Source of the DNA: Turritopsis dohrnii
Lineage: Eukaryota; Cnidaria; Hydrozoa; Anthoathecata; Oceaniidae
Direction of reading: 5' to 3'
Assembly (NCBI GenBank): GCA_027922465.2
Contig: BQMF02000020.1
Span: 1 to 64,000, forward strand
Length of the DNA: 64,000 nt
Shown: positions 38,501 to 50,500 of the stretch, piece by piece
Position numbering within the stretch: position 1 is the stretch's first letter
Layout of the letters: each line of letters starts with the position of its first letter
Position numbers and translations under genes: made by a program
The notes under the pieces: model-generated
Database searches by the model: none
What the model was told of the DNA's origin: nothing
The model's input: the letters and a program-made list of their open reading frames with translations, nothing else

Positions 38501-41500
38501 TTTACCTGAATTGACGTTCAAGACCAGTATACATATTAAAACTTTTAATAAAATTTTTAAGATTGAATGATTTTTACAAATGACATTAATTTAATTACAT
38601 ATACAATCCAGGGCATTGTGAAACTTTGTATATATGTACCACCATGAACCAATGACATAAAATTTTATCTGAATGACATAAAATAATATTAAGGCGATCC
38701 TTCAGATGTCAGTGATTATGACATACGTAAATCATATGCTTTAAACATATCATCCTAATTACAAAAGGACTTCCTACATTGTAAAGCAATTTACTAAGTA
38801 CTACATATAAAGCCAAACGATCATGAACAATACATGATCCAAACTTACAAAAATCTGCACGATTATATGTGCAGTGTTTGAATTTGTAGTTGGCACGGTG
38901 CATGGTGATTAGGAAGGCTGATTGTAGTAACCAGTAAAAGTTAAAAACTGATATCACAAATGAGGTTAATGGAAATAGAAACTATTTTATACTGTTGGGC
39001 TAAAAAATGGTGGCATACAAACTCATTTAAATAGCTAGAGAAACGTCAAATAAACGTGATGCAGTAGACAGATATTTTTGATGTTGGAGTTGAGAAGGAC
39101 ATTGAGCTGAGCTGTACTAATCCAGAAATTAAAAACCAACACAACCCACACACCATGTGTACGTACAAATGAACGGAAACACAAGCCATAGACATTTAAA
39201 AAACAAAAGCTCACCTTTTTCACTCTGTTTAAAAAATATTGATATACAAAATATTCCTTACGATCCTTTGGAACTTTAATTTCTTTTTAAATCCATTTAA
39301 CATACTGCGTTGGCATTTTGAAGATACTGCACGTTCGCTTCATGTATTGATTTCATGTAAACTGATGCATGAAGTATACATTTTTTGGCTACACAATGAT
39401 CTATTTGCATTTCAAACACCTCGAGTATAGGTATACGCAATTTGAAAAAGAAGAAAAACCAAAGCCGGTTTTAAGGTATTTCTTGCTTTCGCAGAAATCC
39501 AAAAAATAGCCAGATTGATCTTATTATCAAACTTTAACTTATTACAAGTATACCAAATATCTGAAGTTTTATTTATGAGAATGAGAATCAGGGTCCAGTT
39601 AGGATCTTTTTTATACCTTGTTATTTTTAAAGACTAGTAACTCACAAATCTTTCATGCAGCAAAAACTTGTGTTATGATCCTATGTTTAAGGTTCATAAA
39701 AATGAGTAAATAACCAAGAAACTGTGGAACAGGAGCACTATATACCAATGATGTATGTAGAAACAAAAAGATCCTTTTCTTTATAATAGTTTGCAATGAA
39801 GTACTAGACAACTACACATCTTCACCATCTTCCCACAATCAAAATATTCTTCCTGGTCATCCTTACATCGACAGTCCTTTATCATGGTGTTCTTCTGATT
39901 GTAATACAAAGTATCTTCGTTTATCGTTTTCAAAACATGTCATCATCAGTGGAATTGCTTTGCAAGGTGATTCTAATTCTGACACTTGGGTCAAAAAATA
40001 TGATTTGGCTTTAAAGCATCGAAACAAAGATCATAAAGACACTAAAGTAAGAAAATTTGATGACACATTTGATGTTCTTGTGTATTTCTAAAAGGTTTAT
40101 AATTTAATACAATAAACTATTGTTTGTTTTTTGTAGGGAATAATTGGTAATAAAAATCGCACTGCACCACTGTCTGTCAAATGGTTACCTAAGTTGTATG
40201 TCATTGATGAAGTCCACATAAAGCCCACCGATTGGAAGGAAAAAGACAGGAATCAAACGTGTTGCATGAGATTCAAGGTTTTTGGTTGCAATCAAGGTGA
40301 GTTCTTTAGAATTAATAACTGAAAATCTGTTATAACATCTTTTTTTCATTTTATAATTACTAAGAGCATTTGATATAAAAAAATTGATTGTTTAGATAAT
40401 TGAAATAAAATTATAGATGGTCTTGAGAGAGATTTTTTGTGGATTCTGTTCTTGGATCTCAAATCTTATTATAATAACATTTGTTTATCCTGCAGATACA
40501 AGAATTATAAAATGCACAAGTTGAAGAGGGCAGGTGATTTGTTTTCTAGCAAAAATGCTGAATTTGTGTTTTCATAAATAGGAAACAGAAATGCTGACTG
40601 AGAGAAAACTGAAAAAAATTTTTCTTGGAAATCCTGTCTGTTTATCTTCCTGTTCTATCAATTAAAACAGTAAATGAGTATTTGGGTCCAAGGGTAGACT
40701 GACTTCACTATTACACTAGATTATGTATTTTTATTCAGCAATTCATGCTTCCTTTTCATTCTTTTCTTTTTCATTCTTTTCAGTTTTGTTAAGGCAGATT
40801 TTTACTTTTGTTACGTTCAATTCAAGAGTTTGACTCTGTCGTCTGACATGAAGTTTGAAAAAGAAAGCAGCAACAACAAAATCTGACTTTGGTTTTTTTT
40901 ATTCCATGGCTTGAAGTCTCATGGTTTGCCCAAGTTTAATTTCCACAAGTGCTTTGAAGCTTTCATGTCTCTGGAATAGAGAATCCATGCCTGTACCACT
41001 ATCAAATCCAAAAAATGCCATAGACGTTTTTGAACAGATATGAATCCTGTAAAAGCTCGGCATGCCATCAAGTAGGTGAACCCCACCGATGAATCTGTCT
41101 TTATAACTCTTCTTCCTTTTCTCATCTTTTAGCTCTCTGCCTACTAGTGGCTTCGGCCTTGCAGGGAGCAACCCATTTAAAAAAAATGCAGTAACAACAG
41201 CTGGTTGTTTGGCTTCAATCATGGTCTTGGTTTTTCTACCCTATTGTTTAACAGCAGGGTAAATTGTGTCATTAATTGTATGCAACTTAACACCTCATTT
41301 AACAACACAAAGCTCTACATGTTCCTCTACCTTGTACTCATGATATAGCATCTTTAGGCAAGTTGATGTTTGGAATTTGGTTTGCACAAACTGTCCCTAT
41401 ACAAGCTATGCCTTGACAATGAAGGGTTTTTAACCAGTTCAAGGCCAGTGTACCAATTGTCAAGAAACAACTTTTTGTGCATTGGTACATTGATTAATAA

Positions 41501-44500
41501 GTGCATTAAAATATATTTTCAAATCAGGTTTTCCTTGACAAAAATATCAATTGTATCAGAATGTATCTCAATTATGTACAAATCCATCAATGCCAACTAA
41601 TGCCAACTGTACCAACTGTATTGCAATAAAGATCTTCCTTTGATTTGTTCAAAGTGGTTTAGTGTCATTACGTCTGCCAGTTTCTCAACATATACCTCGC
41701 TGTTTCAATACACACCTGTTGATGATAGCTTCACAGTACTCATCAAAAAATCCCAGCAAACTTTTCCAGTTCATTTTTATCCAAATCTAACAGATTTTCT
41801 ATTATTTTTTGAGAGGCATAGTTATTTGACACGTTGACTATTATGCTGAAGAATTTCATTGGTTAAAAATTTTCTAACATAATGATATTGGGTCATCCAA
41901 GATGTTTCTACCATCATCATCATCTTTGTAGTCAATGTCTTGGAATGTTTCCTGGATATCACTGGCTATATCTCGTTATAAAGATGTGCTTTCTTCAGTT
42001 ACATCATGACACACAAATTTTCATCTTATTGAATGCACCATCTTTCAAACTTACCACGGGGGAAAAAAAGGCCCTAAGGTATAACTTATGATAACCAGCA
42101 GTTAATTGTTAACATTTAAATCTCTGGTTTAAACAATTTTTGTGACAATTTATTGAGTGATTTTGATAACTGGTGCTTTTTATCCTTACATAATAAAACG
42201 ATACAGATAATGTTCCTGAAATTTCAAGTAGCTGGGCGTTGTAATGCAAATAGAAGGAATGTATTCTGCCATGAAATGAACTAGCGGTTCATTGACAACC
42301 ACAACATACAGGTGTAATGTTTTGTTATGTTGTTGATTGTAAAAATCAACATTACGCTTCAGATTGAAATATGACATTGAGAAAGCGCGATGTAGCAGAT
42401 AGGTCTGAAGAAGACTTTCAAAGAAAATGAAGAAGATATGCATCTACACCTTACTTTATATGCAAAGCCTAAAAGCTAGCTTAAATTTAGTGAGCTCAAA
42501 ATTTGCTGTGATACAGTTAATTAGAAAGTCCTCCTCTTGATTTGAAAAGTGGGTCAATAAACCCAAGGGGAAGTTCCGGTAACAATAAGAAGAAGGGCCA
42601 AATGATTTTAATGACACTTTGAGCTTGCCTGAACACAATGTGGAATTTAAGTTGAACAAATTGAAAAGATTCAATACCAAGTGAATGTATAGCATTGTCA
42701 ATACATAAAAGCATCCAAAGTAGTTCTGAGATGAACCTTCTAAGTAACCAAAGTTGCATGAACTTAACTTGTTGATTTTTTTAGTTGTATATTCACCCAA
42801 TATAACAGCAATATCACAAACAAAAACGCACTTATCAGTTGAATGGACTATAAAACAGCCAATCACGATATCATATTACACAGTAAGTTAGTAATTTAAA
42901 AATGTTTGCCTAGTTAATAAATTTATTATAGTAAAGGCTAAAAAATCTTTTTTCAGGCTTTTTTCTTCATTCATATTACAAAACATTTTTGTGCAACTTT
43001 TCAAAACACATTTTTAACAATGCAGTAAATTTGAATGAAGAGTCTAGATGAATAATAAATGTAAGATAAAGATCCAATTACAATAATTCTAATAATCCTT
43101 TAACTTTTAGGTTACAGTCAATGCAACAAAGTTTTACAATCAATCGTTTTCTTTTAAATTTGAAAAGAATGTATCAAACTCCAATTCCATTCAAATTCCC
43201 ATTCTCTTTGGTGCTGCTCATCTTAGTTTGACTGTCCAAGCTTTTGCGAATAAAAGTGGTTATCAATATTCTAATTTTCTAACTACAAATGTTACCATAG
43301 TTGCAAAAGGTATTCTACTTTTCCTATTTCTTTCTATGAAACGGGTTCAATATGGAAAGTTGAAGTTCATGAGAAATTGTCATTAGATCCACCTTCACCT
43401 CATATTCATTCTGTTACTGATTATGCTGGTTATTCAAAGTATGTGCAATTAAAGATTCAAAGTGCAAAAGACATTAATGGTCCAATCAGGTAAATCATGA
43501 TATAAAATCTCCTTGATATGGTTTTAAAACAGTTTAATCAGACAATTTATCTAATCTTAACATTTGACATGATGCACAAGTGTAACCAAGATATATGAAC
43601 CATAGTGTATTTTTTGTATTTTCAATACATATTTTATACAAACTGCGTGACGTGACCTTCAGGTGTCAAAAGGGTTGAAGTCTCAGTGATACTGAAATCT
43701 TTATTATTTCAAAGTGTGTGATGATATTGTTGATCAAGTTATTCTTAATATTTTTTAGTTCTTATCAGCTAATCCTATCTGATAAAACACTTACACCTGA
43801 CATTATGGATAGATTGACATTGTTTAACCAGCAGGATGCATTACGTCAAGGATTATCATATTTCCTTGTCAAAAATATTTCATCTTCACAATTTGTGAAT
43901 GGAATGTATGAACTTCCACGAATCGTTGAAGGTGAAGAGAACATTGACGGACTTCAAATAAAACTTTCTACCATTGGAACATTTTATTTGTATGTGAGAG
44001 CTGTTATACTTTTTGAGGTAAATATTTTGATTATGATATGAAGAGAATATATTTTTATTGACAGATGGATGTTATATTCTGATATTTTTATGTTGTAGAA
44101 TATTGGAGCAACTGGCTATGGAAACAAGTCACTGATTGGCAATATCTCTGATTGTGTATTAGGTAAGTCATTATTTGCATCATTATACGATCAATGCTTT
44201 TTAATATAACAAATTTTTAAATTTAAATTAACTGAAATTAGTATGTGACACAATTAAAAAGTTTGTTTAATATTATGCCATGTTTACTCTAATAAACGTG
44301 GTCCTCTGTTAAACTCTGTCTTCTAGTAAACCCTGCATCTTTTAAGGCAGCATTTATTAGAAACCAATGAGTTTTTCCAAACTTATTTTTTGATTTTCTC
44401 TTCTTCTACTTTTTCATTTCCTACAAACATTACGTCACGAGAAAGACCAAAAATAAGGATTCCGTTGATATAAATTTTATAAAAATTAATTGGATATTTT

Positions 44501-47500
44501 CTTCAAAAATGCGATGAAAAGTTTTGAAGTCAACATTTTGAAACACACTGTATAGCGCTTTACAGTTTGTTATCAAATTCCATTTGAGCATCAAATATGA
44601 TTTTTTAATTGATATAGTTCGTAAAAGCCTGAAGAAACCAGTTATGCCAGAAAGAAGTGAAAGTGTTGCAAAGGTTGTTGTTAAGTTGAGCAAGGGACCA
44701 AACAATGCAAAGTGAGTTCAAGTGCTTTTTATAATGAAAAGTTTATTTATCCCATGAATTGACAACAAAGATATACGAAACTGCATCTTGTTTATGTGAA
44801 TTTTTAATCTTGTGTCTTGTTTTTTGGCGATTTTTCAAAATGGACTTTTTTTTCTTAAATACCATTTCATTAAAATTTTCTGATCACTAAAATTTTTGCC
44901 TTTGAACTAAGGGGAAATCTTAATGTTAAACCTGACTGACGAAGATAAGAGAGGTTGGTAATATGTTGAATGCTGAATTGATTGTAAATCAAATGTGATA
45001 TGCAGCAAAGGTGATAACTAACATGATTGCTGCACACCTGACCTAAAAACTGCGTTTAAGATACTATAAGATGCTATGTAATCAAACAAAACAAAAAGGT
45101 CATTTGCAAAATCATGCACGAAACTATTTTTAAAAAGTTTCCATGTTATTATGGTATTATTACAAAATATTTAAACAAACATGTATTCACATCAGTATTT
45201 TACATCTTAAATTTAAAAACTGCTATCAATAAGAACCTATTGAGAATGAAGTTGATAAAAATCGTAAATATAAAAAAATGTTGTTCCGAAATCATAATAA
45301 ATTTTCTGTTGAATTTTTAAAACTTTCATTTTTATTACATTAAACGGAAGTTCATTGCATAATGAACAATGCATAATTGTATACCTATTTCAAGTTTTAT
45401 GGGCAGGCAATAATTAGCCGGGAGAGGGGAAGTACAAGAAATCAAAATTTCGGCATTTGAGGGATATCAGGAAAGCATCTGAACTTTCAAGTTATTTTGG
45501 CAGACAATGATTTTTATTATCAAGGTTGTCAAATTGTCAAATTTCTTAAATTGAAGAAAAAATCATATCAACATGATCCAAAAACCATACCATCTTTAAA
45601 ACAAGTGCTTAAAGTACATGCAGAAGGAGGTACACATGTAGTGCCTATTATATCTATATGACTTTCATATATTTCAGGTACTATCAAGTTATTGTGATGA
45701 AGATTAATGATACAAAGAATATACTTCCAACATCCATGTATAATGAATCAGATTTGAAATCTTATGATGATTCTGCTATCAACAAGCCATATATTACTGC
45801 TGCTTTTAATTCTTCACAATTTCCTTTGTTGCAAAGATTTATATTAGGTTTGTTCTGTTTCTACCTCTAAACCGTTTGCAAGGAAACACAATTGCATAAG
45901 ATTGGATAGAAGAGAATATCTGCAACAACTCATCACTGTGTTTTTGTTGTTTTCATGTCACGGAATTTCTTGTGTATTTCATTGACCTCGCAGCGAGCAT
46001 AGCGAGCGAGGAGCCAAAGTAGTTTTACGAGATAGCCAAAGGTCATTTTTCGATTTTGCTCATCATCATGATCATGATCATAATCCAACTTTTCATGTTG
46101 CTGTTACACTGAAGTTTTCAATACTTACCCGCTTACTTTTTTCGGAGGCGAGAGGCAAAATATGAAGTTCATGTGTAAGGTAATTAACTAAAACTCACTT
46201 CAAAAAAAATCTACAAACCCATTTTGGCTATTGTTTTGTTTTGAATCAATGTTTGAAATGCAGATTTCCACTAGATTGTAAAATAACAACTCATGATGTG
46301 AATTCTCTCACTGGTAAATGGTTTAGTAGTTTATTTTTTTTCACCTGCAATAAATGTGCGAATGGGTCATTACTGAACAGCAACCATGGTTTTTACCAGT
46401 TGTTTTTTAAAAAAGATTTCATCCTATTTTACACACTTCTTTTTATATTAAAATACGCTTTATAAGAATGTTCAAGATGAAATTGGCCAAAAAGAGTTTG
46501 TGAGCTTAAAATTTATCTTGTCAGAATTTTTTTTTGTTTTATTGCTATTTTTTTGTAATTATCAATGTAAACAGTTTCTGTTTTTTTGCCCTTTGAGTTT
46601 TATCTTTTGTTTCTGGGCACAAAAAGTTAAGAATATATTAGGATGATTTTCACTAAAAAGTTAAGAAAATTCATGAAACAAAAAAACGCCATTCTTATTA
46701 AAAAAAAGGGAGTACTGTAAGCGCCATAAATAAGAATAAAATCAGGTTGAAATTTGAAACTGTTTGAAACTGTGCTTAGAACAAAATAAGAACAATACAG
46801 GCTGAAAACGGCTCCAAAAATAAAAACTGCCAGTCTTGGGTCAGATTTTACTGGTTCTTAAGGCGCGAGTAAACAAAAAAGCAAATTTGGCCCAAATTGT
46901 CCAATTTTAGTCAATTCAGACAAAATGTTTGCCAGAATTGAAATCAGCACCTTTCAAATGTAATCCATGCAAAATTTCATGAAATTTGAAGAACTTTCGA
47001 AATTTGGTCCAAATGTGGCCCAAATTGTCCAATTTTAGTCAATTCTGACAAAATGACTGTCAAATTTGAAATCAGCACCTTTCAAATGTAATACATGCAA
47101 AATTTCATGAAATTTGAAGAACTTTCGAAATTTGGTCCAAATGTGGCCCAAATTGTCCAATTTTAGTCAATTCAGACAAAATGATTGCCAGAATTGAAAT
47201 CAGCACCTTTCAAATGTAATACATGCAAAATTTCATGAAATTTGAAGAACTTTCGAAATTTGGTTCAAATTTGGCCCAAATTGTCCAATTTTAGTCAATT
47301 CTGACAAAATGACTGTCAAATTTGAAATCAGCACCTTTCAAATGTAATACCTTATCGGCCCTTTTTCGCCCGCCCTAATTTAACGCCGGCCCTTTTTACG
47401 CCGGCCCTTATTCCGCCACCCCAAGATTTTGCCTTAACGCCACTTAGGGCCGTTATTTACGCCTCAAAAGTAAAAAAGAAAAAAAAAATTTTAAGCACTA

Positions 47501-50500
47501 TTTTTCACTTTTTCTGTTCAAATTTTAACTTATACTACAAATGTCTTCTAATATATATCATCTAATACATCGTAAGACTTAATCTATTACAGTTATTTCG
47601 TCCTCTTTTTCATTAATGCTTTCATTATTTTCTCTAAATCCCTCATCGTCATCTGATTCTACCTCTATTTCTGCTTCAACTTCCCCTTCATCTGACTCTT
47701 CATTGTCTCCAAAGAGTTCGTTCACATCTAAAGTTTGTTTCATTTTTTCAAATCTAAATTTAAACTTTAAAAAATAACGCCGATTTTTTGAAAAATTTCC
47801 ATTTTTTTGGCCCTTTTAACGTCGGCCCTTTTAACGCCGCGCACCAAAATTAACGCCACATTAGGGCCGGCGTAAAAAGGGCCGATAAGGTACATGCAAA
47901 ATTTCATGAAATTTGAAAAACTTTCGAAATTTGGTCCAAATTTGGCCCAAATTGTCCAATTTTAGTCAATTCAGACAAAATGACTGTCAAATTTGAAATC
48001 AGCACCTTTCAAATGTAATCCATGCAAAATTTCATGAAATTTGAAGAACTTTTGAAATTTGGTCCAAATTTGGCACAAATTGTCCAATTTTAGTCAAGTC
48101 TGACAAAATGACCCTCAACTTCTAAGTCCTAGCATAGGTCAGTCATTAACTATTCTGAATAAACAAACAATCCGAAATCCGAACGGACTTTCCGAAAACG
48201 ACGAAAAACTGTGACAGAGATAGATAGATAGAATGTGTAAACCAAACAATTTCCTACGCTATAAGCGCGGAAATTGAATAAACTTATATCATGGAACTCG
48301 TGTTTTAATCTATCAACGATTAAAACTAAATTCAGAATTTTTACGAAAGCTGTGAAAAAATGTGCTAGATGTTAATAAACAAACTTACTGTTCTTGAATT
48401 TGAATTTCCTCGTCACATATATAAACACTAATATGAAACAATGCTTGAGAAAAAATCAACTAAAATCAAACAGCGTTGACAATAACACATAGAACTTATA
48501 CGATATTCTTCAACAGAAACTGTTATTAGCTTTTTGAATTCATAAATAAGCAGGCACCTTGCAAAAGAACAAATGAGTTATAGTTAATACACCTCCATGG
48601 TTAATATCACTGATAACATTACATATAACATTCAGAATGATTTCACGAGCATCCGCAACATTGACGTCACATCACCGAAAGTTATTGCAAAGTTGTTTAG
48701 CGATAGTTTGGGGCCAAATTGATTGAATTTTGCAAAAAAAAACTTTGGAGGCTGTTACTGATGTTAAAGACTGAGAGTTAAGATGAAAAAATTTCTAACG
48801 TTCGTTCTCCTTTAAAACGTGCACTGAGTCCTTAATAAGCATTATTTACACATTTTTAAAAGTATATATATTAGCATCAGTGTAAATTAGGCCTAACAGA
48901 TAACAAAAACTAACAAAGTTTTATGCAGATTTTCAGATGTTTAAGTTTAGATCTATTTGGTTTGTATTGCAAGAATATTGCAAGTTAGTTTTGAAATACC
49001 ACCACCGTGTTGTGATACATCGTCACACATCTATTCCTATCTATTACTTGTATTATAAAACTTGTCCAACCTTGGGTCTGCTTATCCTTAGTCTTTTATA
49101 GGGGCATTCATAATAGTGAGAACTTCTTGCGTGTTTTTAATATAACTATAGACTGATAATTTTGTCAACAGGTGATGAGAAAACATACCAGTTGAACTCA
49201 GAAACAAGGTCAAAACGATCTACTACAGTTAGCTTTAAAAATGAAAAGCTTCTACCTGGTCAATACATGTATTTTCAAAGAATCTACACAAAAGAAGTAA
49301 GCTTTTCATTTTTATAAGAAGAAAGATCAAGGTCATCATACAATAGAGTATTTCTTCCAATTTTAGGGATATTCATATTCAAGTCCATGGTCTGATAAAT
49401 TCACTGTTCTTAAAGGTTAAAGTTGTCAATCAGCTCACCTTTTACTCTTAATAGCTTGTTGTACTTTTCCATTTCCGGTATGCTATTCACTTGGCCAAAA
49501 TTTTCACCACAGCTCTGATTAACAGTTCTCTTAATCATAATTATGTTTAGGCGATGTTACATCTGATAAGGAATCATCTCCAGGCCCATCAATTCCATTG
49601 ATTGCTGGAGTGGTAATTGTATTGCTATTGGTAATTGCTATTGTAGGATTAATTTGCTTTAAAAGGTAACTTTGTAATTTTATTTGGTAACTAGTTAATT
49701 AGGCTTGTTTTTTTATTTATGAAAACAGTCCTTCACTTAGGTTCAAGAACGAAGGTCCGAAGAAGAATGATGATCAGGTAATTATGTCTGAATTGTCAGA
49801 TGATGAAACTGAAGGACCTTCAGTCATTGCATATGCGAACGAAGGAACAAGTGATTCAACTGATAAATATCCACCGGAAGGTAATTTTTTCTTTAAAGGC
49901 CAGCTATTGTTAATTTGCTATTTCTAAGAAAATACTTTCCACACAGATATTGATTATACACTATAAACGTGTCTCAGATCTAAAAAACATTAATGTAAGG
50001 ACGACAACAGTTTCAAATAAAGCAAAGATGTAGACAATTAATATCCCCGATGTGCTGACAAATGTTTTATTTCGATTTCCAGATGCTCAGAATGAGACCT
50101 ATTGCAATCTAACGGTTAAACCAAATCACTCACCAGTGTCTGTTAACGATTTCCCAGCTTACTACCTAAGAAACAAAGATAAAGCTACTTCAGAGTTTCG
50201 AAAGCAATATGATAGTGTACCACTGCATCAGATCCACTCTTGTGATGTGGCAGCTGAAAACAAATCAAAGAACAGGTATCAAAATATAATGGCGTATGAT
50301 CACAGCCGAGTGAAACTGCAGCCCCTCAAGTCCGAAAAATCCGACTATATAAATGCCAGCTACATTCAAGGTTACAGTGGTGATCCAACCTACATTGCCG
50401 CACAAGCTCCGAAACCAAATATGATATTTGATTTCTGGAGAATGATCCTTCAGGAAAAGCCTTCAGTGATTATAATGTTGGCCAATCTTGTTGAAAATGG

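Larger units (their letters stand above)
34740..39515 (-). repeat. R1 dispersed repeat, right arm, interrupted by a Penelope element
   Basis: Reverse-complement counterpart of 30816-33640. Continuity is lost at about 36500-38283, where a Penelope-like element sits. On both sides the left arm matches without a gap (32110 maps to 38280, 32130 to 36450). The end at 39440-39515 preserves the unoccupied Kolobok target. Confidence 0.7.
46889..48116. repeat. 128-bp tandem satellite, about five units
   Basis: Unit starts (GGCCCAAATTGTCCAATTTT) occur at 46889, 47017, 47145, 47273 and 47944, and a variant (GGCACAAATTG) at 48072. The first four spacings are exactly 128, and the fifth interval is 128 once the inserted MITE and its TA are removed. 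Units alternate small variants (GATTGCCAG versus GACTGTCAA). Confidence 0.85.

Noticed and set aside
43111..43117. Acceptor TTTTAG|GTT for exon F and a missing exon after E
   Set aside because: It would break phase with exon E. The acceptor six bases on (TTACAG|TC) restores phase without an extra exon.
43310..43333. A 24-nt intron between the two frames of exon F/G
   Set aside because: Far below the shortest introns here (about 70 bp), with no good acceptor. A missing T explains it better.
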